The position numbers and the translations under genes were made by a program. Below are positions 45,138 to 56,059 of a DNA stretch of 64,000 nt, one piece after another. Every line of letters starts with the position of its first letter. The stretch's first letter is position 1. This DNA is from Plectrocnemia conspersa (taxonomy: Eukaryota; Arthropoda; Insecta; Trichoptera; Polycentropodidae). The notes under the pieces are model-generated. The model saw only the letters and a program-made list of their open reading frames with translations, was not told the DNA's origin and did not search any database. Where the stretch lies: positions 1,240,001 through 1,304,000 of the forward strand of contig VTFK01000188.1 in NCBI GenBank assembly GCA_009617715.1, written 5' to 3'.

Positions 45138-45815
45138 TTAGGTTGTTTAATAAAAAATGGTCGAATTTTTAGTGAGATATAAAATGCTATATTTATTATT
45201 CAAAATCTCCATTTACATAAATGTTTTCTTGCCAACGATTTAACAACGAATTAATCCCTTGTGTTTATAAAAATATTAATCTATATTATGAATTTTATAT
45301 TTCGAAGAAAATGGTCTAATTTTTTTTTAAATGTGAATCTGTAAGAGAAAGGTCAGGGGAATATGAAGGATGAGTCAAAATTTCCATTTGTACTGTAATT
45401 AGATAATTAAGTATGAGGTCTATCATTATCATGGAGCAAGTCTGCTTACCAAGATCGGATATTTTATGGTTAAATTTGATTTCGCTGTAATAGTCTCACT
45501 AATATTCCGATAGAATTTCACCATATTACCACTATATTTTTTTCGGGTGCAAACAGGGTTTCGGAGCTTCTTTGCTTTCTTTTTAAGAGCCATTATGCAT
45601 TTTTCATTGCAAGTAAAGATTGTCTTTAATTTGTCTTTATTGTTTCTGGGAACTAATAAAGAACAGACTTCAAAATGTGCTGTTTTTGCCTTTCGGTCCG
45701 TTCGTGTGCCATTTGTCCATTTTTCACCTTTTCTATGGCATTCAGATGTCATTGTGTGGGTTTGAAGCATTTGAATAATTAATTTAGAGGTGATTCTAAT
45801 GACAATTTCAAGCAA
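45138..45815 (-). pseudogene. Mariner (cecropia/Hsmar1-type) transposase remnant
   Basis: Minus strand, with frameshifts. From 45780 leftward: GEKWTNGTRTDRKAKTAHFE and VCSLLVPRNNKD match the pre-catalytic segment (x-KWVPHEL ... HFEVC-SLL-RN) of mariner transposases. Next comes FTCNEKCI, where the family has the first catalytic Asp (T-C-D-E-K-W); Asn replaces it (codon 45606-45608). ISETITAKS fits the G-E-T-I-T block. After a frameshift, LLHDNDRPHT (45414-45443) has the second catalytic Asp. After another shift, ILTHPSYSPDLSLTDSHL carries the family's PPYSPDL-P-D third-Asp motif. The C-terminus GINSLLNRWQENIYVNGDFE ends at TAA 45196-45198. A terminal sequence TTAGGTTGTTTAATAAAA starts at 45138. 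The N-terminal HTH half and other TIR are missing. Inactive; relationship judged from remembered family motifs. Confidence 0.85.
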
Positions 45816-46330
45816 CTTGACTCAAAAGTTAGACCCAATAATGGAAGAGAGATCTCGGGACTAAAGAATCGCGTTAATACCTAGTTGTTAATAAGCACTC
45901 ATAAGTACAGGGAAAAACTACTCTTTGCGTGGAAAGGACGCGCAATCTACAATGCGTTTAACCTTACGCAGAAGACTATTGTTTTTTACTCATTTGTTAA
46001 CGATTGTGGATGTGACCATCTGGCCGTTTCACTTTTAAGACGTAAATACATTTGGTGGGTGTGTCCAAGAAACGATGCAATTGGCCCGCCAACATGCTCA
46101 TCTGCTATCCGCCAAATCAGATCCACCAGAAGAGACGCCAAAAGTTTCGTCTCAGATTCGGTTATTTTTCCGGACAGGATTTTTGAAGACACTGTTTATT
46201 TCTTCAACTTGAATTAAATCCATTGAATCAACATTTTTACTTCGTGTATCTTTTTAATTTTTATTTGAATAAAATAAATATTAATACAAAGAGGTATAAA
46301 TTATTTTATTGCTGAATTTGAGTTTCCAAA
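45816..46330 (-). repeat. Repeat J copy 2
   Basis: The reverse complement contains GCATGTTGGCGGGCCAATTG and on to CATCG, nearly identical to 6871-6900. A 68-codon minus frame (45986-46192) includes ADEHVGGPIASF, and the 6.9-kb copy can also be read as ADVGGPIASH in one frame, so the pair may be remains of a coding element. It occupies the place where the mariner N-terminus should be, so it may have replaced or interrupted it. Confidence 0.45.
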
Positions 46331-46658
46331 TTTTATTTGAGTAAAAAAATCAAAGGATTAAGGACATGGACTGATGTCTTATCATATTGCAACGATCAAC
46401 CGATCAAGACACGCAATGCTGCATTCACAGCTCGCAAATGTCTCGTGTTAAAGCATTTTCAGTGTTGTGTGTTATCGTGCCAAATAATATGCGCCACCGT
46501 CTTTGATTTATCACTTATGATTTTATTAAATTTATTTAAATTTTCAATAGCATAATATGATCGAATCGTCAGATTACTGATCTACCTAGTTTGTGACAAT
46601 TCGTACGGTTCGATACGCAAATCGGTGGTAATGACGATATTTAAGTCTATTTGGTAGC
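46331..46658. other. Spacer
   Basis: A 72-codon frame (46337-46555) without recognisable features; otherwise nothing. Confidence 0.4.
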
Positions 46659-47135
46659 TTGTTGGACTGTTCAAAACCGTTAGCTTGGCAACAAATTCAC
46701 AATCTCGTTAAAGTTGTGACCACGTTCGCGAAAGAAGCGCCCTTAGTCGCCAAGGTGCAATTTGTATCGATCGCAAAGTGTAGTCCAGAAATAGCGCCAT
46801 TACGAAAATACCGCAAAGAGGAGGAGACGGAGAACGAGGACCACACGTACATACATCCACAAAGAGAAAAGATCTCTGGCGAGCTCTCTCAGAGCAAACA
46901 CGTGCTGTTTTCACTCTTTTTTCAGACGATGTTTTGCGAACAAAAGCCATATCTGGCACGCTTCCAGAGAATTTTAACATCTTTCCATTATACGAGGAAG
47001 TGCCGTAGTATGCCCCTACCAGAAACGCTTCCACGTAATGCAACAAAAAGTATATGTACACATTTGAGTCATTTTTCAAAAATATTGCTAACTTCGCTGG
47101 TCGTTTACCAGTCTAGATATCTGCGCGAATATTAG
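46659..47135 (+). other. Longest open frame in the window (158 codons), doubtful
   Basis: Opens MLDCSKPLAWQQIHNLVKVV and includes an acidic patch (YRKEEETENEDHTYI). A 123-codon frame covers the same DNA on the minus strand, as expected when a balanced block simply lacks stop codons. No domain, signal peptide or splice context recognised. Either strand could hold a decayed gene; a non-coding conserved block is the simpler view. Confidence 0.2.
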
Positions 47136-48225
47136 GGACATATGCGACAATTGCGCTACTGTTTTATTTATTATAACTATACAAACTTATAGTTTAAGAA
47201 AAAATGCATTGAATTTTTATATTTTTCACTTATATGGGTAAATAATATTGCTATAAGGCCGACAAAATCAATGTTGAAACGAGACTTCGAAAAAGTCAAA
47301 GACGGTGTACATTGTATAGTATTAATCGGTGTCAAGTAGCTAGGTTAAGCTTTGACGACCGCTACTATACAGTGGAGTTTAAATCCATCAAGTGTAATAT
47401 GAAGTTTCAAAATTGTAGAGCTATGTGCAATAGGCACATTATAATTGATTTAAAAAATCGGTTTTATATTTTTAGGTTTTATTTGAATCGCTCTGGTAAA
47501 TAAATAACCTCATTAACCATGTGCGGTCAAAGTTACCTGTCGTCACCCGACAGGAATGATACACGAGACCGTAATTCAATCCTCTGGTGGTACTTGAACA
47601 GACGCCAAGAGATCAAAGACCTCGCCCCGGTACCAAGTCGCCCGTGAAACCTTCCGACCTGCAAAGACCGACATTTCAGACCTTTAAAGGTCAGAGTTTT
47701 GCAACTAAAAAACACAATGCATTACTAAAATTCATCTAGTTAACAATTTTAACAATTTTACGTAACGAGATTGTGCTTAACCTCGATTCGAAGCTGTTGA
47801 TCGTAATATAAAAACACAAGTCCAAGGTAAATTTGATTAACGTAGGGATTTTCCCCGATTGACTGAATCTAAATAATTCATAAAGAACGTACGTTACTAG
47901 GTTAATAAATAAATAAACGGCTGAGTGGGTCTTGTTTTGTTATTAGCTCTCTCAAATATCTTATAAGGAAATATTGTGTTGTTTGCTTGAGATGAAAAGA
48001 GACGAAGGTCATCAGTTGTGATCTCGGATCTCGTTTCTCGTTTACATATTTTGTTTTGATAAAGATTGATGAAAAACTCGGAAAGGTCAGAAGAGAGCGA
48101 ATGAAAAATCGAAAATTGATTACACACACAAGTCGTGTGCACGTTTTTTCCGACCCTTATCACGTCTGACCTTTGGGAGTCTGTAACGAGTGTGAAGTCG
48201 AATGTTTTATTTTAATTAACATATT
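47136..48225. other. Spacer, partly balanced
   Basis: 47300-47700 and 47900-48200 are moderately balanced. The palindrome GACCTTTAAAGGTC lies at 47678-47691. Two minus frames in different registers (47897-48163, 47902-48129) overlap. No gene supported. Confidence 0.35.
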
Positions 48226-48465
48226 GTGTTACACATAGTTAATGATTACTAGCTTATAATATACCGTTTTTATCCATATAGTTAAAATAAATCAATATAA
48301 TGGTAATTAAATGTTAGTATAATTTTCTATTTTAGAATACAAAACAGTAGTTTATTTTTTCATTGTATAATTCAGCACTTTAAAATTAAGTCTGCTATAC
48401 ATTAACTATAATTTTTTTAGCACATTTCAATATTTACCTTAATACCTTGTTAAATTTTATATATG
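48226..48465. other. AT-rich spacer
   Basis: Nothing recognised. Confidence 0.5.
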
Positions 48466-48625
48466 CTACAGTGAATATAAATGTATTTTCACAGGTGAAA
48501 TCATATCGGAATACATTTTCGCCGGTAGATTTATGTATGTATATCCAATAATGAAAATATAATTTCACTAACAGGTTCTAGTGAAATTATATGCTGCTCT
48601 AAATTGTCATTTGACAGATGCAAAA
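48466..48625 (-). repeat. Repeat C copy 4 (partial)
   Basis: CTACAGTGAATATAAATG, TTTTCACAGGTGAAATCATA, CATTTTCGCCGGTAGAT and TTTCACTAACAGG / TAGTGAAATTATATGCTGCT are the family C palindromic motifs in the same order as the inverted copy at 21770-21900. The interior is shortened. Confidence 0.6.
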
Positions 48626-48859
48626 CGTCCATTTATGTGCTTTTATTAAAAACAAAACCGTGTTTTTGTCAAATAATAAAAAATATTGAATCCGAATTAT
48701 CAGAATAGTGCTAATTTTTTATGAAATTTTTTTGAGCCAATAAATGGATAATATAATTTTACCAATGAAAATTATAAAACTAAATATAGACCAACACCAC
48801 CATGATCTAGTTGCTTTTAAAAAATATTTCTACAACTTATTATATTTTTTCACTTTCAT

Positions 48860-49205
48860 TAGGTCGAGTTAGGTTCGGTTAAATTCGGTTTTAAATAATA
48901 TTTTTCGTCTTTTATGAATTTTTTTATATCAATTTAGAGGTTCTTTATATTTTTTATAAAATTAATACAACATATTTTTTGTTATGTTCATTTACGTAGT
49001 ATTTAATTTAATGGTATTATTTTCTATAAAAATCATTTACATCAAATTAAATTCAAAAAAATATTATATAAATATAATGATTTTTATTCTATATTTATTC
49101 AGTTATATATGTAAATATATAACTATATGGGACACCTAAAAACAGTGAAAGATCGACCGCCGTACATGTACGGCGATACCGCTCAAGGAGCTAAGCCGAT
49201 GTATA
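48860..49205 (+). repeat. Repeat F copy 1 with 18-bp perfect palindrome
   Basis: Aligns with 56060-56350 over roughly 290 bp: ACATATTTTTTGTTATGTT, a TTTATTATTTATT-like middle, GTTATATATGTAAATAT, then GTGAAAGATCGACCGCCGTA and on to GATACCGCTCAA.GAGCTAA. The core CGCCGTACATGTACGGCG (49158-49175) is a perfect self-complementary 18-mer and is identical in both copies although the flanks have diverged. Confidence 0.8.
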
Positions 49206-50225
49206 TGGTATAAGAACTACCATGACACATTTGCCCAGATTTGTAATAAATAAATATGAGTTGTTGCAGTGTTTAGTATAAAGTGACATCTTTTGATTAT
49301 AAATTATAACAGACATAAAAATTTATAATTGATTATATAAATGTGATTAAAACTTACTTGCAGATATTCATTATGTCTGACTTACCCAGTTGGTACAGAT
49401 TTACACCGTTGTAACGCATTGGGTTTACGCCACTTAGGTTACAACGGAAGATTGAACAAGTAGCACTGTAACATATATACAGTATATCGAGTTTTTAAAA
49501 AAAATATTTTAAACTTTTTCTTAAAGGTTTTTGTTCAATCTATTATTGAGTCACCTAAAGGGATGAAAATAAAATATGAATAAATATTAGATCGGAGCGT
49601 GCAATGTGTGCGGTGATAGAAACAGGTCGCCTGTCACTACATCTTTGTAACCAAGCGATCAATAGCGTTAGATTAACTTTAGTTCTACTTCTTTTATATT
49701 TATAGTTTATTTTCAATGAGGTTAGTTTTCCGTCGAGTAATGGGTATTAATTAAACTATGTGATAGTCGTTATAAGAGTTTGCAAAACAATATTAAACAT
49801 TATATAAATATGTATTTTAAATTCATCTATGTGTTATATATACATAAATATATTATTATGTTTTCCAAGGTCATGTATTTATAAATACTGTAATCTTTAT
49901 TGAAGAAAATACCACAACACACGAACTTTTGTCATTAAAGATTAAAGTTATATTTAATTGATTATTAAACGTTTATGTTTCATTTAAGCCCACATTTTAC
50001 GTATTTTTCCCTTGACATGTGCTATGTGATATATTTATTTCTTAAAACATATATCGATTTACTATCGCAAATCAATTTTTGAATTAGAAAGAAAAATTAT
50101 ATAATAATGTTAAAGCTATTTTTATATCCAGCTTACATGTTTATTGACGAATAAAGCCATAATACTCATCGTAATAATGGATTCTCCCATATGTATGCCA
50201 TTATATAAATTAAGTCTTCCCGTAA
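49206..50225. other. AT-rich spacer
   Basis: No gene supported; CCAGTTGGTACAGATTTACA (49387-49406) and nearby are moderately balanced but unrecognised. Confidence 0.5.
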
Positions 50226-51015
50226 AAAATAAACATAAAACGTCTGTTGCTGACCGAACGCTCGTTGCTAGTCAAGTGGCGTGACCTTCATTTGTATATG
50301 TTTTTCTATTATATATAACAGTTGCAACTAGATACCTCAAAAATATATAATATTTTTTTCAAACGACTGCGGTGCACATTTTATGCTATTACGATTTTAA
50401 AATTATAGAGGTCTTGACTTTTGTAATTTTTTACGTTTTCTTATTTTGTTCTAAACGTTATTAAGATATTAAGATATGAGCATTGTAAAAATTGTTTTTA
50501 GACAACTTTAGAAATTGTATAATAGAATTGAATACTCGACTTCAGATCACGTCTGACGTTATTTTTGTACAACACACCTGTATAACCGAATGAAAAAAAT
50601 CAAACAGACACTCCTTTGAAGTTTTCCAATAGACACCAGTCTATAGTATAGAGGCGATGACACAAAAACGAGCGTCACAGAGTTTTTCCACGATACTCTT
50701 TGACATGGCGCCAGATGAACGTGTTGGCGAAAAATGTATTTCTGTTAGCGCGCGTTTATAAATAAACGTATAAATACATTATGTTTATTGTTCTCATTGT
50801 GTGAGCTTATTCCGAGTCAAGGTCGGTCGTGAAAATTCTTCACGGGATGGTGATAAAATTTGAGAACATTTTTTCCCACCCGGATTCTTGTTAAGAACCC
50901 GTTGGATCCATGACCCGGTGATCTTCAAAACTCGTCCACTTCACCTTGGGAAAATTTCGCGAGACGTTTATTGCCTCGACGCATTATCTTGTTTATGTAC
51001 ACAATAGCTACTGGA
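50226..51015. other. Balanced-composition block
   Basis: 50540-51010 is GC-richer and free of simple repeats apart from a TTTATAAATAAACGTATAAA patch. No frame of interest. It lies about 0.4-0.8 kb upstream of the ratchet-type signal. Candidate conserved non-coding DNA. Confidence 0.3.
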
Positions 51016-51385
51016 GAGGCGGCTTTAACTTATGTAAGGAGCGATAAATATTTAACAACAATAAGACATAAAATAATAAAAGTAAACAAAACGATTTTGC
51101 ATTAACGTCGAATGTGAAATGAACTTTGCGTGTTCCATGCGAGCAAAGATCAGGATTTCTTTATAGCATTCATTGTTTACTCGTTTTTTTTATTTTGATT
51201 ATAAACATATGTATCTACATATACATATGAATATGTATTAGAAATAATTATATTTGTCTTTTATTTATTTAACAAACTGTAAAAAAATAAGTTATTTATA
51301 ATATTTTCTTTTGGTGCTTTTTATTACTATTAATTATATTTGTTTTTATATAATGAAAAAATATTTGTATTTCGATATCTAATAA
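51016..51385. other. AT-rich spacer
   Basis: T-rich toward the right end, merging into the pyrimidine tract of the signal at 51410; an ATACATATG tract lies at 51210-51232. Confidence 0.5.
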
Positions 51386-51416
51386 TTGTTTTATTTTTGT
51401 TTGATTTCAGGTGAGT
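51386..51416 (+). promoter_or_regulatory. Strong recursive-splice (ratchet) site candidate
   Basis: The T-rich tract TTGTTTTATTTTTGTTTGAT ends in TTCAG (to 51410) and is followed with no gap by GTGAGT (51411-51416). This is the juxtaposed 3' splice site / 5' splice site structure, (Y)n-NCAG|GTRAGT, known from long introns of Drosophila genes such as Ubx and kuzbanian and from vertebrate neuronal genes. The second donor, AGT|GTAAGTAA at 51449, fits the exon-definition step thought to be needed at such points. Seen: sequence match. Inferred: use in splicing. Confidence 0.55.
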
Positions 51417-51448
51417 TGAAGTTACCGATTCATTATGTGATTAAAAGT
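51411..51448 (+). CDS. 38-nt microexon or RS-exon candidate
   Basis: Bounded by CAG at 51410 and GTAAGT at 51449-51454. Only one frame is open: after two bases completing a codon it reads ELKLPIHYVIKS. That phase joins exactly to the 13798 frame of the candidate exon at 13798-13885 through a Gly codon; the other two frames hit TGA at once. It could be a true microexon or a recursive-splicing exon defined but not retained. No family recognised from 12 residues. Confidence 0.35.
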
Positions 51449-52045
51449 GTAAGTAATTTTAACGATCTGAATAACGTGTTTTATTGTTATTGTCTTGGCA
51501 AAGATTTGCGTATCATTCAACAGCATTTTTTATCATTTGGCACTTGACCATGACGAAGATCCGTCTTTAGAACCTCTGAGTCCATTCACCGTTCAAATCG
51601 GACCTCTAATTTCATAATGTGAATATTAAAATGCTATTTTTTTATTCAGTATAATTTTATACATACATATGTATGTGTATGAATTAAATTAAAATTTGCC
51701 AACAGCCACATTAATTAGCTCCTGCATCATAAAATGAAACAAGTTTTAAAAATAATTTACAATAGCGATCAATAAAATAGTTTATATGTTTTTCGAAGAA
51801 CTTGATCGGTTAATCGATAAATGTTGGCATCAAATCATAGTTAGTGCTCTTATCTGAAATTTTCTTTAATGAATTAGTAGTTCATTCTATGACCGGTTTG
51901 GAATTTTGACATTGATTTTTATAACAACAAGTGATCAACAATGCGTATCATTTAATTATACGTATTACGCTTATTTATGCTGTGTTACGTTATCGTATTT
52001 TTTCGTAGTCGTTATAACGTACAAGTTGAATAATAAACCGCTTTT
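51449..52045. other. AT-rich spacer
   Basis: Begins with the GTAAGTAA donor. CATACATATGTATGTGTATG tract at 51662-51681. No gene. Confidence 0.5.
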
Positions 52046-52396
52046 TTGTATCAATATTTAAATACGCGATCTCACACACGAGAACGCTATAAACCGAGAA
52101 TAACATTAGCATTCTTCAGATATTGCACACAACTTAGATTATGGTTTACATTAGTACGAACATATTGGTGCACTGCGTCACCATTGATCACTTTCAAAGT
52201 GATGAATTACTGCAGTCGCATCAATCTATGTCACATTGCCGATTCCGAGTCGAAGCCAAATTCGTCATCGGGGTCGTGTGCACCCCCGGTATTAAAAAAA
52301 TCTAATATGCCATTTCTTCACAACCATAAAAGTCTTTATGAATCAGGAACTACTGTTCAAGTGCCAATAAACAACAACTATATATGTATGTTTTAG
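52046..52396 (+). other. Open frame of 116 codons, unrecognised
   Basis: Opens MYQYLNTRSHTRERYKPRIT, rich in Thr/Ser/Cys, and ends NNNYICMF. A central part (SESKPNSSSGSCAPPVLKKS) looks protein-like. There is no upstream acceptor of quality, no domain and no poly(A) signal close by. Could be a remnant of a retroelement or chance in a balanced patch. Confidence 0.2.
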
Positions 52397-52945
52397 GCAG
52401 TAAATACATTTTAAAATGTGGTACAGAGGTTCCAAGAAAATTTAGAACTTTTTCCTTCCTGCAGTCGCTATTATATTTAATTATGCTATAAACATTATTC
52501 CTTCTATATAAACTGGGTTAAGCGTGCATAACTCCAGGTTCAACCTTGAGCACCTTTAAGTGATATAATTCGATTCATGACCTGAATATGTACATTATTT
52601 TAATTCTCGTATACGAAATACAAATAAGTAATGGACTCGTTGCTAATATGACGCTATATAATTTCAATGATAACCTATCAGTTATCGGGTAAGAATATCT
52701 GATATTTTTCCTTTCTATTACAGCCATAACATGCTGCATTGCAGTTTATTTCATTGACGTTGACATTATTTCTCTTCTTATCTTTTAAATAAAAGCTAAT
52801 ATTACTTTAAGTTTATCGTTGAAAACTTTTATGTCAACAGTTGAAATAGCGAAGCTGTTTTGTAAATTGTTTAAAATCGGGAAAATCACTGTGTGACATG
52901 TATGTTAATTTGTAAAGGGCTTCAGTTATTATTTTAGCTATATTC
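52397..52945. other. AT-rich spacer with acceptor-like site
   Basis: TTTCCTTTCTATTACAG at 52709-52725 is a strong acceptor-like sequence, but no donor or open exon follows within 200 nt. No gene. Confidence 0.4.
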
Positions 52946-52949
52946 TCCT

Positions 52950-52992
52950 CGCTCTTCCACACTATAATCGGCGAACTCCAGCGTGTGTCCAG
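52950..52992 (+). repeat. Repeat H end fragment (copy 2)
   Basis: CTCTTCCACACTATAATCGG and CGAACTCCAGCGTGTG match 4294-4333 of the GC-rich repeat. Only this roughly 40-bp end is present here, and it is directly followed by repeat C and E pieces. Confidence 0.65.
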
Positions 52993-53290
52993 TGAATGTA
53001 TATTAGGAGTGTGTTTATATTTTCACTAGTGTAAATATAATTTTCCTAACACCAATGTAACAATTTATTTACAACCGCTGCTCAGTATCAGCAAATTGGC
53101 TAAGTAATTTATTATGGTAATAATTTGTAGTATTTTCGGAAGCGGGTATAATTCAAATTCAACTTTTACTAAACTCTGAAACACTATGCTATATTATTTT
53201 TATTGTTAACATATAAATATTAATGTATGTATGAACCTGTATTTGTTAATCAAACTGTACTCGATATTCGAATAGTTGAAAATAACGAAT
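52993..53290 (+). repeat. Repeat C5 and E7 fragments
   Basis: 52993-53060 has the C motifs (CAGTGAATGTATATTAGGAG, TTTTCACTAGTGTAAATATA). 53105-53290 matches the body between E4 and E5: TTATTATGGTAATAATTTGT, GCGGGTATAATTCAAATTCA, TATGAACCTGTATTTGTTAA, GAATAGTTGAAAATAAC. A mosaic of repeat pieces. Confidence 0.65.
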
Positions 53291-53299
53291 ACTTAGAGC

Positions 53300-53580
53300 C
53301 ACACAGGATCTTACTCTATGGATGCATCTCTGAAGGCTGCAGTCTCTGAGAGCACGTCTTAAATATATGTCTGACCGGTGAAAGGCGAAGAATCGGTGTC
53401 AGGCCATCTGTGGGTGAAGTCTTCTGAACAGGGGGCGCCCGGCCAAGGACGAAGGCGTAACGAATGGCATCCTGTTGCATTCTATCGGTTCCGCGATTCA
53501 CTCACCGACGACTCAAACTATTCTGAACTATTCAGGAGTGTTGCTCAAAGCCGTTGATATCATTAGTTTCTGGCGAAGGA
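53300..53580 (-). other. GC-rich patch with minus-strand frame
   Basis: A 61-codon minus frame 53316-53501 (MQQDAIRYAFVLGRAPPVQK at its core) lies in an abrupt GC-rich patch after the repeat mosaic. The peptide is plausible as protein but unrecognised. Could be a transposon or gene fragment. Confidence 0.25.
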
Positions 53581-53584
53581 AGTG

Positions 53585-53639
53585 ATCAGAAACCAGATAT
53601 ACCAGGCTTTTTCAAAAAGTGGTTTTATCTGGTTCTGAT
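53585..53639. repeat. Long hairpin of about 25 bp stem
   Basis: ATCAGAAACCAGATA (53585-53599) pairs with TATCTGGTTCTGAT (53626-53639) with one bulge. Inward, TACCA/TGGTT and CTTTTT/AAAAAG extend the stem almost to the tip. The tiny loop argues against a canonical pre-miRNA and for a palindromic MITE or quasi-palindrome. Confidence 0.7.
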
Positions 53640-54610
53640 AAACGGCGTTATATGATTTTTTTATTTATATTAAATGTGAAGTTGTAACTGTAAATAATTA
53701 AATATAAAGCTGTTTGCTGTTCATAGGCAGCAACAAAGTGAATTTTTTTCAGCAGTCAATTATTTATTATTTTGCTTTTCTTTCCTTAACATTTTTTTTC
53801 TTTTAAATGTCGTAATCTCACTAATTTATCATGGGCTTGGGACTGTCAAAAAAAACCCTCAAAGTAATAACGACACTTACAATAATAACTACGCAAATTT
53901 CAGTCTATACTGTTATAAATTTCAAATTTACTAATCTAGTACAGTATCAACAAGAAAACACTAGTTTTTGAGTTGTATCGTTATTGTAGCCGACATGCGA
54001 TATTTTAAAAATGCTTTATTATACTAAAAATAAATATCAGCAGGTAATAAAAGACGTTTACTATATAAATAAATATATATTCACGCGATGCTTATCTTTA
54101 TCGCGCCATTGTAATGCGTTCAAGGTTGGTTGTTCGTTTTTATGTCGTTTCTTTTTTTATCTCGTTCATGTGCATTTTTTGTAATTATCGCTTACACAAT
54201 GCTTATGTAAATATGAGAATCTTATGTCGGTTGTTTATTGGCAAAGTCAGATTTTATCAAGTGCGGTCGAGTGGTATCATCGCATTGCTCGGATTTCATT
54301 CTACATATGTGTGTATATTTGTCGATAAACTCGCATGTTTTGAACCTATTTTATTATAGCTTTAATACGTGCATGTTCTGTTTTGATTCGCTGCCTCGTG
54401 TTGTGTTGTTTGATTATTCAACTGTGCCACGTTTTATTTGCTCAGCTTTTTCCGCTATAAACAAACTCCGCGTTTTATTGCATTGGTGAGTCTGAGCAAT
54501 GCGCGGCCGTTATGCGATGCAATAATTAAAAACTGCAAATAAAAAAATAAACGTCTAGACGAAATTCTGCATGAATACATCCAGTATGCATTTGCATGAG
54601 TTCAATTGGA
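53640..54610. other. AT-rich then balanced spacer
   Basis: 54100-54540 is balanced, with overlapping 81- and 83-codon plus frames (54114-54359, 54238-54489) in different registers and no domain. Candidate conserved non-coding DNA; no gene. Confidence 0.3.
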
Positions 54611-56055
54611 TTCAATTACATCATAACCTTGGCAATGATATCCAAATATATTATTAGGAGGTTGTGCTTAAAAAAATATTTACATATATAGCTCCTAAAC
54701 TTTTTTTAATATTATATGTTCCAATTGACAGGTGTGTCTGACTTTATAATAACGTAAGATATATCTGAGACATTGCGTATTGCGTTATACGGACAACATT
54801 TTGATGGAAAAATTCTTTAACCAAGTGTCAACAACTTTTTTTATTTCTGCTGTAATTATAGCGATCGTTAAAGTATATTATAAATTATAAACAATCAAAT
54901 TGAAAAAGTGGTCGTGCCATTTTGGTGCTTTGTAGCCCAGTCCGGTTTCAATATACCCAATGGACCAAGAGAGAAATAAAAAAAAACTGTCTGGATTGAA
55001 GGACGGTCGGCGGTTTGAGAGTGGAAAAACCACTCGCCATCTTTTCCAGCGAATTCTCATGTACACGCGAGCTCGAGAAATCGATTTTGGATGTCAATAA
55101 CACCGTTTGACCTATATTTTAATGGCTTGCTTAATAGATTAATTAACAACCTCGTTAAATTGTCGTATAATATCATCAATAAAATAACCAAAATAAGAGC
55201 TTAAAGAATTTCATTTTAAATCCACGAAGCTTTGTTGTGAAATATTTCATGATATATGCATTCTTTATGCGACGAAATCAAATTTAGTAAAATTCCGGTT
55301 CAACCCCTACTGAAAGCTTCATGCACCCCAATATCATTTTTCTTCATTCTATGATAGTAAGGGAGAAATATATTGTTTCAAAATTTAATATGAGGCAACT
55401 AGGGGAATGTGCATCGCATGACATAAATCATCATTATTAGGTACTTGTTAAAAACACGTTTTTTGCAGTATAATAAAATATATTGTAAATCCTTAAAATT
55501 ATTTTCATCTCCTGAAGGTTGCAGCATTTTATTTGCCTTGCTTATAATAACAATCATAATGAGTTTTATATTTTTTTTTTTAATATAATAACTACTTTAT
55601 AATATTTTTGTTACTGTAACATTGTATTGATTATAATTTGTTTCTATTATATCATAATAATACTCTAGTTTAATATTTAGATATCCAAAATTAATTACAA
55701 TTTTCCAAGAAGGTTTGATACTTTATATAACTAGATACTATATAAATTTATTGTGTTTTAATATATGATATAAAATATTCGAATACTAAGTAGAATCGCA
55801 TGATATTTTTTTAAAATAAAGTATCAATTAACTTTTGCATAATAACAAGATTTTGCTTTAACCCTTTGAGTAGTGAGTTAATTTACACATTTGTTATTCT
55901 GTTAGTATACAACTGGAAGTGAGTTAATTTAACGTATTCTTGTTGTTATTTATTTATTATTATTTATATTGCAGTTATTATAAGTTATAAAAAAAGCTGT
56001 TTATCAACGTTTAATTGCTTTGATTGATTTTACTACTTTTTTGTATTAGTGTGTT
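54611..56055. other. AT-rich spacer
   Basis: A small balanced island at 54900-55090 (minus 62-codon frame). CCCTTTGAGTAGTGAGTTAA at 55862-55881 is followed by a second GTGAGTTAATTTA at 55919-55931, a short direct repeat. No gene. Confidence 0.45.
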
Positions 56056-56059
56056 TTGA

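Noticed and set aside
45547..45765. Plus-strand 72-codon frame
   Set aside because: Antisense shadow of the mariner transposase remnant on the minus strand.
52700..52745. Strong acceptor-like TTTCTATTACAG as an exon start
   Set aside because: No good donor and no sustained open frame follow within 200 nt.
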